NCBI GenBank assembly: GCA_977017575.1
Contig: CDRNVI010000040.1
Span: 372,001 to 436,000 of the forward strand
Length of the DNA: 64,000 bases
Direction: 5' to 3'
Source of the DNA: Paramoeba atlantica
Lineage: Eukaryota > Discosea
The notes under the pieces were generated by a model. It did no database searches. It was not told the origin of the DNA and saw only the letters and a program-made list of their open reading frames with translations. Shown here one piece after another: positions 18,627 to 28,061 of this stretch (positions within the stretch are counted from its first letter, which is position 1; each line of letters starts with the position of its first letter). Position numbers and translations under genes: made by a program.

Positions 18627-18983
18627 GACAATCCAGTAGGTGTTTAATTGTGGGATTGTATTTATTCCTTTTTTAATAAACGCATGATCAATGCACGAGT
18701 GTTGCTATCTTTTAAAATATAAGAAAAGTAGAGTTCATTGGATGGACTTCCTTTCTGTTTACCTAATTAGAAACTTCCTATATCACTTTCCTAACCGTGT
18801 AGCATTCAATCCATGTATATTCTTTAATTGCACAAAATGATGCCAAATTCATCTCTCGAAACCTTTTTTGGTTGAGCACCGTCAAACCATTCAATTCACC
18901 ATCCCTCTCATCCACATTTTTACACCCCTATTTTTTACACCCTTTTCTCCACTACCCCTCTATATTATATTCCTCCTCTCCCC
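18627..18983. other. Intergenic, no gene recognised
   Basis: 357 bp, AT-rich in its first 230 bp and then C/T-rich up to the next ATG. It separates two GC islands. No feature recognised. Confidence 0.55.
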
Positions 18984-20525
18984 ATGCTACGCCGGGGTAC
19001 CCCCCTATCCTCCTCCCTCGCCTCCCTCCTCCCCCTCTGGCCCACCTCCTGCCTCCTCCCCCCACCCCCCGCCCTCCCCCCTCTCCTCTCCCCCCTCACT
19101 GCCCTCATCGCCTCCAAACTCCCCTCCCGCCCCGAGCCCCTCCTGGCGCGTTCCTTTGCCTTCCTCCAGCTCGGGGACCTCCCATCGGGGCTGGCCGACG
19201 CCTCACGCGCGCTGGAGGTATTGCCCAATCCAAAAAACAACCACCAGGCCGCGGGGCCCATGCGGGAGCTCGGACTCGCGCTGGTCGCACGGGCTCACTA
19301 TCTTACACGAGTAAAAGTGACTTCCGCTACCAACGCTGCAGCCGAGGCCGTGGAGACCACCACGGCCCTGCAGGCCCGGCAGCGCGCGATTGGGAGCCTG
19401 CAGCAGGCGCTGGAGCACAGCCCCCGGGACTGGTCGTTGTCGGTGGCGCTCGGGGAGGAGTGGCTGGAGGGGTCCCCGGTGGCGCATGGGTTGCGCGGCT
19501 CCCCGCGGAGTGCCGCGGAGAGGTTTCAGGTCGCGATCGCGCATCTGAATGCGGAGTTAAGGCAACGGGAGGCGGTGGGGGAGTGTGTGGTGGAGGGGGG
19601 GAGGGAGGAGAGTGCGGCGGGGTTGTTTGTGAGGCAGTGGGTGGCGGAGATGTATGCCTCGGAGAGAAAAGGGGGGAAGTGGGGCTCTCGTGCGGTGCAA
19701 CAGACGGTGGAGCGTCTCCACGGCACGGCCCCCAGTTTGGCGCCGCTGGTGAAGGAGCATGGGTTGGAGGAACTCACCAAGGAGGAGGTGCGGGCGTTGT
19801 TGCCTATTTTTGTGAAGGCCGAGCTTCGGGATTATGATTTTGTGCGCCCGTGTGAAGTAGACACTATATCATACAAACCGTGGGATAGTGTTAAAGCCAA
19901 GGAATTGCAAAATCGGTTTCGCCTTTTCTCAGGAAATATTAGGGGCAACAACGCAGGTGCTTTGAATGCTGTGTATGATGCCATAGATCGTCTTTCCGAA
20001 AAAGATAAAAGCAAACCGTCCGCTGAGGCAGCATCCTACCTTCGGGCTTTGAACGAGGCTCCGACAAGCGCTGATACTCTGGAACACGTCGCATCTCGGC
20101 TTGGCACGCCTTCCCTAAAAGGTTCCCTGACACGCGATAGCAAGTTTTACTCTGTATTGGAGCAAATTGATAAAACGTACAACAGTATTCCTTCCGGTAG
20201 TATCGGCACGACTGATTACTTGCAACGGCAAAAACAAATGGCCCGAGACTTGTTGATGCAACAGAAAGACCGAGCCGAACTTGGTTACGCTGTGGCCTTA
20301 GGACAACAAGGGAGGAATGACGAGGCACTTAAAATCTTAACATCTATTTTAGAGCGTGATGAATTTCTGTCCATGCACAAAGTTTTTCGCGCTCGTGCGA
20401 CAGTTCTTGAAGCTCTTGGAGATATAGAAAGAGCAGATCGTGACTTTCGTGAGCTATTTCGGCTTCATGAAGTTCCTGTGGATATTCCTACTATCGATGA
20501 AAATCGTCTACGTAAAGCTTTCTAA
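18984..20525 (+). CDS. TPR-like helical protein, unknown function
   Basis: 513 residues. I do not recognise a specific family. Residues about 45-75 (PEPLLARSFAFLQLGDLPSG, then LADASRAL) and about 425-480 (ELGYAVALGQQGRNDEALKI ... ARATVLEALGDIERADRDFR) follow the TPR pattern; the middle is helical with weaker repeats (AIGSLQQALEHSPRDWSLSV). The first about 35 residues are Leu/Pro/Ser-rich with two Arg at the very start and may be a targeting signal or an artefact of the C-rich DNA. Base composition is odd: codons up to about 19830 are extremely GC-rich (C-rich then G-rich on this strand), and the last 700 bp switch abruptly to the AT-rich style of neighbouring genes with no break in the frame. 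Confidence 0.7.
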   Translation: MLRRGTPLSSSLASLLPLWPTSCLLPPPPALPPLLSPLTALIASKLPSRPEPLLARSFAFLQLGDLPSGLADASRALEVLPNPKNNHQAAGPMRELGLALVARAHYLTRVKVTSATNAAAEAVETTTALQARQRAIGSLQQALEHSPRDWSLSVALGEEWLEGSPVAHGLRGSPRSAAERFQVAIAHLNAELRQREAVGECVVEGGREESAAGLFVRQWVAEMYASERKGGKWGSRAVQQTVERLHGTAPSLAPLVKEHGLEELTKEEVRALLPIFVKAELRDYDFVRPCEVDTISYKPWDSVKAKELQNRFRLFSGNIRGNNAGALNAVYDAIDRLSEKDKSKPSAEAASYLRALNEAPTSADTLEHVASRLGTPSLKGSLTRDSKFYSVLEQIDKTYNSIPSGSIGTTDYLQRQKQMARDLLMQQKDRAELGYAVALGQQGRNDEALKILTSILERDEFLSMHKVFRARATVLEALGDIERADRDFRELFRLHEVPVDIPTIDENRLRKAF

Positions 20526-20906
20526 GTTTGTAATTATTCTATATGCGACATTTTCTATTCCAAGCACAATATAAGTTCCCCTTGTACTACACTCTGATTC
20601 TTTGTTCTCTAACAATGTCGACAAATAATTGGTTGTATTAATCGATGTCATTTATAGCCTAGAGTGCGCTTTTCCTGTTTGGCCCCATAGTTAATAGAGT
20701 TCCTACTCGCAAACATATATTCATTGAACCCTCACTCATTAAATTTATGCGTCATCCGGATTTTTAAAAAGAAACAACTTTTCTTTTTATTTAGTATTTG
20801 TTCCACTTATTATTTGCTCTACTGTGCTTTATTTAACAATTCACGGCTAGTGTTTGGGTTAGACCGTAAGTTTTTCTCAAAAATAATTGAAGTCATATCC
20901 TTTTAA
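20526..20906. other. Intergenic, no gene recognised
   Basis: 381 bp, T-rich, no supported frame, no RNA gene or repeat seen. Confidence 0.55.
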
Positions 20907-23738
20907 ATGGAAGCTCTTCGATACGCGCCGCCTGAATCAACTACTCACGACATCAAGTTGCGGGAATTGCGTGCTCAGTCGAAACTTCAAGGCGCCTCGT
21001 TTTTGTCTCTGATGAATAACATACCTTTTACCCAGGCCCTACAGCGCGCGAAACTTCTAAATGAGTCAATTTCAACCCATGCATCCGCGGAAAAAACATG
21101 GAAAGAAGAATCTCCTTTGCGCGATAATTACCATCTGGAAAGAGCTTGTTCCCAGCTACAGTCTTTTCGGCAAGCGCTACAGCAAGCTCGGCAGGAAAGC
21201 TCGGCAAGCGCTACAGCAAGAACCACGCTTGATACGGTTCCTAAACGTCAGGCACGTACGATCTATAGCTCAGAATATGCTCAGAAATGTGCACGACAGC
21301 TCGTTTTTCGCAACTGTCTACGTCATGCGATCCCTGTATCTGCGAAGAATGCAGCATCTGTTACTGCGAATACAAATAAAATCATTCAGTCAAGTATTCG
21401 CAAACAAGTGGATCGTTTTCAATCGTTTTTCCCCCTCTTAAGGACTCTACCACCTCGTCGAACGGATACGATATCGTCAACGTCCACTCTATCGGCTTTT
21501 CGTTTTGATGTAAATCTGGACTCTACTGGACAAGGCTCTGAGCAGCTACTCTCTAAACATTCTGACGAAGTTTCTTTGCGTAAAGTACAAACGACGCTTC
21601 CACTGTTATCTGAATTCTGCTACTCATCTCAAGAGATTTCCGATGCAGCGACTTCTCTTGACGCCACGTCAACGGATAGAGATTTGAGAATCGCACTAGC
21701 CATTAGTAAAAAACTTAAATCTTCTTGTCCTCAAACATCACTGTCGAGGCTGTGGGATGACTTTTCATACATTTTTGAGCATCAATGTGAAAAGAAAGGG
21801 CTAAACTTTCAACCTGACGAAACCCATCCAACGTCAGAAAGTTTTTCATGGGGGCACTCTGTCTGCGCTTTTCTTTCTCACAAATTTACTCTTCACGTTT
21901 TACATTCGCTGTATGACACTCCTCAAGTTTCCTTAGGGTCAGCATTGGGCGACGCATACACTGCTTCTTCCTTTCATGAAATTATTTTGGAGTACAGCAT
22001 AGCCACCTATAATTCTCGTAACCCGTGGCTTGTAATATTTAATTGCCTGAAATGTCACAGATTTGATGCGGCGGGCATTTTACAGGTACCTTTCGAAGGT
22101 ATTGAATCTGTACTTCGTTTGTTTCATTCGCCTTCAAATTTGAAGACCGAGCAATGGTTTTTCCAAGAGGCGACTGTGTTGAACTCACTCTTGCACATAG
22201 AAAAAGAGGATACGTTTCGGAGTGTTGTTCTCCTGTTGTTGATTCCGCGTGTATTTTTCTCTGTTCGAAGATGGACTTTAAAGGAACTTTCACGTATCAT
22301 TGATGGCTCCTGTAGTTCTGTAGATGAAATCATCTGGTTGTACAACAGGGTGCTTATGGCGATAGGTTTCCAAAAGGAAGCGCCTGCCAGCGAGGATTCG
22401 GCTGCAATTGGAGGTTTGCATTTAATAAAAGAAATCATAGACCAGCGCTTGTGCGCGATTCCTGTTGCATCCGACACGAGGAACGATTTTATTCAACGTG
22501 CAAGACGTCTTTTTTATTTGCTTGACATCTCTCTAGCGCAACAACAACTCGAAGCAGAAGTTCATCCAACAGAAATGTGTTTTCTATCGTTAGTATTGAT
22601 TTTGTCTGGTATGAATCTTCCTGCATCTCGAAGTTCTGCGATTAAATCCCGCGAAATGTTGGTGAAACTTTCTCAAGAACTGTCATTGGTACAGCTATGT
22701 GCACTGGATGCATCTCATTTCTTGCAGAATGAAAATCAAGCTTCCGGGATAAGTTCAGACTTTTCAATGCTGCTCCGTCAGGTAAACTCGGGAATTGTGG
22801 TATTACTCTCAGCTTTGCGTAGCGAAAAGCAACGTAGTTATACATTTGCAAGAATTCTTTCTATCACGGATCTTAGCATAAATAGATGTTCTATTCAGAA
22901 TGAACCCCAGGCGGATATGAAACCAAGGCGCAATACATTGTGGGAACTAGTTCTTGAAACTGTTGTCACCAAGCAAGAAAATGCAATTAAAATTGTTGAC
23001 GGCATTAAAAATGGTGAGACCTCGACTTGGCTAATGGAAGACTTGTGTTCTGTCCTAGAAAAAGGTGCACATATGAAGAATTTTTCACAGTTGGTGATTT
23101 CTCTTTTACAAATTCTGAATACCACTGTTAGTCCAGGATGGACTGCTTCCAATCAAAGACAATTGTCGACCTTTCTGGATTCCGTGCTTGTTGGCGTCCT
23201 TTGTGATGTATCAAGTTCCGCATTTTCCAAAATTGGTTCTGAGTATATACATGCTTCTAATATTCTTACTCTAGCTAACCCATACGCAACTTTACTAAAT
23301 TCGCTGCTGCGCAGGAACGTGGTATGCGCTGTTACTTGTGCTAAAATATTAGCTGATCTTTCTCAGTTATCACAAATTGTCGGAGAGGCAAAGGAATCCA
23401 AATCATTTTTGTGGGCGGCTGATCATTTAAATTACCTGGATCAAATATTCTATGACTTACATTGTTTGGAGTTTATCCCGTACGAAACACAAGATGTCAC
23501 AAGTTGTGCTCGCATATTCATTGCAGACATTTTCGTCTCGGTGCAGCTCTCTGTGGAAGTTGTGTTGCAAAGGTTATTTTATATACTAAGCCGTTTTCTC
23601 CCTAGAACCTCTGAAGATATTTATTTGCACTCCGAAGTGGCTCGCGTTCAACACTCTGTGCAGGTTATATCAGAATGGAGCGCATTGGTAATTCACAACA
23701 GTCCGAATTATCATATTTTCTTGAAACTTGAGGCTTAG
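20907..23738 (+). CDS. NUP93: Nup93/Nic96-type nucleoporin
   Basis: 943 residues, helical throughout, close to the family length (about 820-840 for Nup93/Nic96). Segments that match in order: YNSRNPWLVIFNCLKCHRFDA where Nup93 has HPVWALIYYCMRCGDLxxA; VDEIIWLYNRVLMAIGF for the EDYLWLKLNQV segment; and near the C-terminus FYDLHCLEFIPYETQDVTSC followed by IFIADIFVSVQLSVEVVLQR, equivalent to the LKLVPL...F..hsdEIRxNLxEVLLATM region. Nup93 is the linker scaffold of the nuclear pore inner ring. Similarity is patchy, so the call depends on these three ordered blocks and length. A 34-bp out-of-frame micro-duplication (21168-21220) lies in the N-terminal part. Confidence 0.7.
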   Translation: MEALRYAPPESTTHDIKLRELRAQSKLQGASFLSLMNNIPFTQALQRAKLLNESISTHASAEKTWKEESPLRDNYHLERACSQLQSFRQALQQARQESSASATARTTLDTVPKRQARTIYSSEYAQKCARQLVFRNCLRHAIPVSAKNAASVTANTNKIIQSSIRKQVDRFQSFFPLLRTLPPRRTDTISSTSTLSAFRFDVNLDSTGQGSEQLLSKHSDEVSLRKVQTTLPLLSEFCYSSQEISDAATSLDATSTDRDLRIALAISKKLKSSCPQTSLSRLWDDFSYIFEHQCEKKGLNFQPDETHPTSESFSWGHSVCAFLSHKFTLHVLHSLYDTPQVSLGSALGDAYTASSFHEIILEYSIATYNSRNPWLVIFNCLKCHRFDAAGILQVPFEGIESVLRLFHSPSNLKTEQWFFQEATVLNSLLHIEKEDTFRSVVLLLLIPRVFFSVRRWTLKELSRIIDGSCSSVDEIIWLYNRVLMAIGFQKEAPASEDSAAIGGLHLIKEIIDQRLCAIPVASDTRNDFIQRARRLFYLLDISLAQQQLEAEVHPTEMCFLSLVLILSGMNLPASRSSAIKSREMLVKLSQELSLVQLCALDASHFLQNENQASGISSDFSMLLRQVNSGIVVLLSALRSEKQRSYTFARILSITDLSINRCSIQNEPQADMKPRRNTLWELVLETVVTKQENAIKIVDGIKNGETSTWLMEDLCSVLEKGAHMKNFSQLVISLLQILNTTVSPGWTASNQRQLSTFLDSVLVGVLCDVSSSAFSKIGSEYIHASNILTLANPYATLLNSLLRRNVVCAVTCAKILADLSQLSQIVGEAKESKSFLWAADHLNYLDQIFYDLHCLEFIPYETQDVTSCARIFIADIFVSVQLSVEVVLQRLFYILSRFLPRTSEDIYLHSEVARVQHSVQVISEWSALVIHNSPNYHIFLKLEA

Positions 23739-24167
23739 AATAAGTTTTAAGCTAATTGGATATACGGCACAGAATATCGTTTTTGAACTTTCTCTTTCGA
23801 AACGTGCTTTTTTAAAGCATACATTGTGTTTCGCAGTATACTGAAACTTACATGAATAAAATTTTGTTCGTTACTACACTGTAGATACCCACTAGTAGTT
23901 ATCGTACCTAGTTGTCATATCACTTTGTATCAATTGCATTTATTGGTGTCGGATTCGAGGCATAAATTTGATTAACGGAAAGTTTGTAGCAATTAAGAGA
24001 TTCGATCTAGAGGGTGGTTTTGTTTTCTTTCCGTAGCGAAAATGGCCCTGATACGATATCGCGATAAATGTAGTACATAAACACTACTCAATTTGTTTCT
24101 TATGAGGATGACCCCAGTTTGAGTGCAAATCGTCGCATGAACATTCTGTTTAGGTACGCTTCCTGTA
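23739..24167. other. Intergenic, no gene recognised
   Basis: 429 bp, AT-rich. TTTAGGTACGCTTCCTGTA just before the next ATG contains splice-like strings but no supported exon. Confidence 0.5.
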
Positions 24168-25145
24168 ATGAAGGAAAAAGGAATGACCGTTTCTTACGAA
24201 CTCAAAGGAATTCTTTCTGAGCATTGTAAGCGTATCCGCAAATATAAAAAGGCGCTTCGAAAACTACGAATAAAGCAGAAACATCTTGAAGAGAAGTGGA
24301 TTGAACAAGAGACTGAACTAACCTCACTTTTGAACAATACGAACTATGAGTCCGGGCACAAACGTTCTTTTGTGAGTGTGATCATAATCCTTGCTGACAT
24401 CAATCCTGATTCAGAAATATTAGATATTGTCACTAATTCGCAAAACGAATCAGATTCCGAGAAAGAATTATTTGCAAACGAACGTATTTCTGTGTCTTCA
24501 CGGTTTTCTGAAGAAATGAATGTGGGACAAGCAAGTAGGCCCATTTTAGACGAAGTTCCAATAATTTCTTCGCAATCAGATATCCATGAGAAAACTGTGT
24601 TGCACAAAAAGTCTCCAGCCATACTACCACGCACAACGTGGAACGTCGATCGTTCTACATTTCCTGGAAGAGCAAATTTGCTGGATCAGTCAGTTTTCGC
24701 ACCTACAGGAAAACAAAGTTTTTCGAGCCATACAACGAACCAAATAAGTACACCAACGAACCGCCCCGATGTATGTGCAGACATTCCAATCATATCCGTG
24801 TCGTCAAAAAAAGGGCATTGCGCTCAGAGAACCACACAAAACACTTGCCCCAGTGGAGAAAATGCAATGAAAAAATTAGTGAACGAGAAAAGGAGGAATG
24901 TTAGGTATCGGCCTGAGTTATTGCACGATCACCACAAAATGGTGCAACGTACAGAAAGCGTGACGCCTCAAGTTGAAGATTCACATGCGACCCGAATCAG
25001 CGCTGATCCGCATGAGGTCGATCAAACACAGCCTCCAATTCTTGTATCCGAAAGCAAGCAGGTTTTACCTACTGGTAATCCCAATATTCCATGTTCACCT
25101 CCGGAAATGTGGGATCTTCGGTTCTCAGTGCCGGATGTTTCATAG
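24168..25145 (+). CDS. Unknown protein with N-terminal basic coiled coil
   Basis: 325 residues. I do not recognise it. Residues about 10-55 form a strongly basic coiled coil (KRIRKYKKALRKLRIKQKHL, EEKWIEQETELTSLL); the remainder is Ser/Thr/Asn-rich and probably disordered, with a basic patch near residue 235 (KKLVNEKRRNVRYRPELLHD). The layout (short N-terminal coiled coil, long disordered part, basic C-terminal motif) recalls shugoshin, but I cannot align the C-terminal SGO motif, so this is only a possibility. It sits directly upstream of the palindrome-rich insert. A start at MTVSYELKG (residue 6) is equally possible. Confidence 0.5.
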   Translation: MKEKGMTVSYELKGILSEHCKRIRKYKKALRKLRIKQKHLEEKWIEQETELTSLLNNTNYESGHKRSFVSVIIILADINPDSEILDIVTNSQNESDSEKELFANERISVSSRFSEEMNVGQASRPILDEVPIISSQSDIHEKTVLHKKSPAILPRTTWNVDRSTFPGRANLLDQSVFAPTGKQSFSSHTTNQISTPTNRPDVCADIPIISVSSKKGHCAQRTTQNTCPSGENAMKKLVNEKRRNVRYRPELLHDHHKMVQRTESVTPQVEDSHATRISADPHEVDQTQPPILVSESKQVLPTGNPNIPCSPPEMWDLRFSVPDVS

Positions 25146-25886
25146 CACAAAGCATGATCATGTGTTATTTGCAAGCTCCGGCATATCGAATGAGCAATAG
25201 ACCTCTTCCTAGTAATTCGGGGGGCGGTTTTGGTTCATGTAACTTAGAAGCACGCTGAGTAGCAATACATGTATTTACCGAATGTACCGCCTTGAAGATT
25301 GGGTGCCACGTTTTCATGCCACTTACTCAGGACAGAGCAAAAAACGTGGGTCAAAAGGGACTTTTTTCCCCAAAACTTTTAACTTATTCTATTTAATAAC
25401 TCTACCAAAGAAGAAAACGTATGAGCTTTACCTTGGTTCCGGTTCTGAGCCTGGAAAAAGATTTTAAATTCCTTAAACAGTGGATTGGAAGTCCCTAATT
25501 CACATCGCGCGGTACAAGCCTCTATCACCACGTCATCAAAGATTCCCAACTACAAAACGTGATGCGGTCACGTTATTTTACAGCCTATGCATACGTTATT
25601 TTACAGCTGTATTTTTTTACAGCCTATGCAAAGAAAAAAGATAGAGCGGAGTCGTGTGAGCAACAAAAATATGATGTTTAATCACTCGCTTAGGTAATAC
25701 AGAAATTGTGTCTGCGAAACTACCACGAAAAAAAATTATTTCTTGTTTTGGGAGGAAAAAGTCCCTTTTCACCAAAAAAGTCTCTTATAAAAAATCAAAA
25801 AAAGAGAGGTTGGTAGCGATCCCCCGCCGACTCAGACTAAGCGATAGTAATTACTGCGAACCCCCATTTACTTGTCATAGACCAAC
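25146..25886. other. Non-genic, A/T-rich with short repeats
   Basis: No supported gene. TTACAGCCTATGCA is repeated at 25578-25591 and 25617-25630. Runs of A and T are frequent from 25720 to 25810. The short frames here are low complexity. Confidence 0.5.
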
Positions 25887-25916
25887 ACCCCCTACTTAAT
25901 TGGGGAGGGGGGGCAC

Positions 25917-26050
25917 TCGATGAATATTCATCGAACGGACAGTGCGTTCGATGAATATTCATCGAACAGGACATCCTGTTCGATGAATGGATTGCAGTAC
26001 GACCCGTTCGATGAATCATTCATCGAACAGGATGTCCTGTTCGATGAATG
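25917..26050. repeat. Palindrome cluster 1, half-site GTTCGATGAAT
   Basis: Copies: 25917-25936 (left-truncated), 25946-25967 (perfect 22-bp palindrome), half-site 25978-25989, 26006-26028 (arms with a one-base centre), half-site 26039-26050. Two composite units repeat: palindrome, then AGGACATCCT or AGGATGTCCT, then a lone half-site, so that the sequence GAACAGGA...TCCTGTTC is also inverted. Confidence 0.85.
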
Positions 26051-26267
26051 AAAACGCAATTTTTTTTTGTAAAAAAAAAGCTCGTTTCGGTCTGCATCAT
26101 GCTCCTGGCTGCTACCTTGATCCGTAAGACAAAAACAAATCCGAAACGTTATCAAAAAGCGGAAGGATTCTTAAAACTATTGCCTCATAAGTTTACAAAG
26201 ATAAAATCATAACTTACAAATACACAAACCTCAGTGCGCGACCCAAAAAATATTGGGTTGGGGGTAC

Positions 26268-26316
26268 GTTCGTTGTACTCAACGAACTGCCGGATTTTCG
26301 TTGAGTACTCAACGAA
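26268..26316. repeat. Second palindrome family, half-site TTCGTTGAGT
   Basis: A perfect 20-bp palindrome at 26297-26316 (TTCGTTGAGT and its complement) and an imperfect copy at 26268-26287. It shares the design and the leading GTTCG of the first family but not the core. Confidence 0.75.
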
Positions 26317-26334
26317 CGGAAATTTACGGTGCAA

Positions 26335-26367
26335 GTCAAGGACTTTTGCATATGTCAAGGACTTTTG
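26335..26367 (+). repeat. Short direct repeat GTCAAGGACTTTTG
   Basis: Copies at 26335-26348 and 26354-26367. Confidence 0.6.
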
Positions 26368-26477
26368 TGGAACACCTAAGAATTTTTTTTGAATTTCATT
26401 TTCCGTGCGTTCAGTATCCTACACTTCACTATATACGTTGACAACGCCTGCGTAGCGAAAACTACGAAATTCAGTGA

Positions 26478-26667
26478 GCTTCGCAAATTGCTTCCCACTA
26501 ACGACGCACAGGGGAATCCTACGCGGGGTACGGCTCAGGCCCGCTCACGCGGGCCCTCGCCGTTTCGCGGCCGCGCGCACCCCCGCTCACGCGGGGGCCC
26601 CCGCGCGGCCAAAATGGGTACTAAAATTTGTTATCAAGGTAGCTGGGCTTCGCAAATTGCTTCCCAC
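26478..26667 (+). repeat. Two copies of a dispersed GCTTCGCAAATTGCTTCCCAC repeat flanking a GC-rich block
   Basis: Copies at 26478-26503 and 26647-26667 flank about 140 bp that is very GC-rich, with runs of CGGGCCC, CCGCTCACGCGGG and GGCCGCG. A third copy with one base changed lies at 61605-61630. No coding sequence is recognised here. Confidence 0.6.
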
Positions 26668-26929
26668 GAATCTAGAGAGAAGCACACGTACAATAATCTT
26701 TAACGATAAAGATACAGTTTCTGTACCTTGTTGATTATTTACTTTTTTTACCTTTCATGGGAGTGTTCACACGCTCCAAAGCAAAAGAATCAGGAGTAGC
26801 TCCTGAGATTTTGCCGCTCCCTCGTGCCCGATGGAAAAAGAAGGCCGTGATGCCAACTCATCCGCCCGCCGTGCTAATATCCACCACCTCCGCATGGAGC
26901 GCGCGGGTCGCCAAAAAATATAATTATGT

Positions 26930-27078
26930 CCCAGGGCTACGCTCACAGTTGGGCCTTGCTCGCAAAGGGGGGCTTTTGCCTCCAGAAGCGGGCTACGCTC
27001 ACAGTTGGGCCTTGCTCGCAGACGGGGGCCTTGCTTGCACACTTGGGCTTCGCTGACAGTTGGGCCTTGCCTCCAGAC
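26930..27078 (+). repeat. Degenerate repeats of GGGCYTYGCTSRCA type
   Basis: The units GGGCTACGCTCACAGTTG, GGGCCTTGCTCGCA, GGGCTTCGCTGACAGTTG and GGGCCTTGCCTCCAGA alternate several times. The frame at 26757-27056 runs through them and is probably not a gene. Confidence 0.55.
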
Positions 27079-27149
27079 ATGTAAACGAGATGGTAATGTT
27101 CAAATTCCCCCCAAAAAAATCGAGACGAAAAATTCGTGCAGCAGTGCCC

Positions 27150-27284
27150 GTTGGATGAATGATTCATCGAACACACTGCCCGTTCGATGAATATTCATCG
27201 AACGGGACGCCTGGTCATCGAACGGGACGCCGTTCAATGAATATTCATCGAACGCACCGTGCGTTCGATGAATTTTCATCGAAT
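27150..27284. repeat. Palindrome cluster 2, half-site GTTCGATGAAT
   Basis: Copies at 27150-27172 (one-base centre, one mismatch), 27182-27203 (perfect 22 bp), a lone half-site TCATCGAAC near 27215-27223, 27232-27253 (one mismatch) and 27263-27284 (two mismatches). It mirrors cluster 1 about 1.2 kb away. Confidence 0.85.
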
Positions 27285-27446
27285 GCCCCCCCTGGCCACT
27301 TAATTGTCCCTTTGTCGAAAAAGTAGTAAAAAATGAGTGGATGTTCAGAGTATTTGAACATGTGTTTCTATAAAACGCACAAGATTTGGAAAATTTGAAC
27401 AAAATTTACTAGTTCAACAATTCTAATATGCAAACGTTTATTCTCT

Positions 27447-28061
27447 ATGTTGCGTGAATTCACTTCGTTAGAGAACGAATTCAGAGAGTCTATCAACAAA
27501 CTGCAAAAAGGTATTTGGAATTCAGAAATTTCATTGTCGTCTGTGAAAAACTCTTTCGATGGAATTCAATGCCTGGTCCAGGAAATGGCGGCAAAAATTG
27601 ACCAAGTTCCTCCTCAGTACAGTCATCTAAGACTTCGTTTTGAAAGTTACCTGCGAGAACTAAACACACTCGAACAAGAGTTCAAGAGAAAACGTGTATT
27701 GGATCCAAGCAGCGATTCGCGTACGTTGTCCTTGCTTGGGGAAACAAAAATCATGGTGCATGATACTATTCTAAAACAAAATTCAATTATATCAGAGAGT
27801 GAGCGGCTTATCGCTGACTCGGAGGAAATGGGGGGACAAATTTTACTTAATCTTGCTAAGCAGAAAGAATCTATGCGTAATGCGTCCGATGTAGCCCGAG
27901 ATTCATATCAACAGACAACTAGGGCTCGAAGACTTCTTACGCAGATGGGTAATGCTCTCCGAAATCGGAACGTTCTTATATTGGTGATCATGCTTATTCT
28001 CGTGTTAGTCATACTGATACTGCTTTATCTGAAGGTTTTAAAGCCACTAATACGATCTTAG
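27447..28061 (+). CDS. VTI1: Vti1-type Qb-SNARE
   Basis: 204 residues, about the usual length (around 220-230). An N-terminal three-helix region (residues 1-95, heptads such as LRLRFESYLRELNTLEQEFK) precedes a SNARE motif at about 118-175: ISESERLIADSEEMGGQILL, NLAKQKESMRNA. The zero-layer Gln is in NLAKQKE. A C-terminal anchor follows (VLILVIMLILVLVILILLYL) with a short basic lumenal tail. Vti1 functions in Golgi, endosome and vacuole fusion with cognate Qa, Qc and R partners. The spacing of the motif (no break between motif and anchor) fits Vti1 rather than Bos1/membrin. It follows directly after the palindrome-rich insert. Confidence 0.85.
   Translation: MLREFTSLENEFRESINKLQKGIWNSEISLSSVKNSFDGIQCLVQEMAAKIDQVPPQYSHLRLRFESYLRELNTLEQEFKRKRVLDPSSDSRTLSLLGETKIMVHDTILKQNSIISESERLIADSEEMGGQILLNLAKQKESMRNASDVARDSYQQTTRARRLLTQMGNALRNRNVLILVIMLILVLVILILLYLKVLKPLIRS

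Larger units (their letters stand above)
25887..27310. mobile_element. Candidate mobile element bounded by inverted palindrome clusters
   Basis: The left edge (about 25887-25936) reads CTTAATTGGGGAGGGGGGGC then a CTCGATGAA palindrome; the right edge (about 27263-27310) is an inverted version, a palindrome then GAATGCCCCCCCTGGCCAC and TTAATTGTCC. Thus about 1.4 kb is framed by inverted G-run plus TCGATGAA motifs. Each end carries a cluster of palindromes. No transposase is seen inside, so if mobile it would be non-autonomous. Target duplications could not be identified. Confidence 0.4.

Noticed and set aside
24168-25145. Firm identification as shugoshin
   Set aside because: Only the general layout fits; the conserved C-terminal motif could not be aligned.
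26757-27056. 99-codon gene inside the palindrome element
   Set aside because: The second half is translation of short GGGCYTYGC repeats; no domain is seen.
25917-27284. CRISPR array
   Set aside because: The repeats are palindromes with irregular, very short spacers, arranged in two mirrored clusters, in a eukaryotic context without cas genes.
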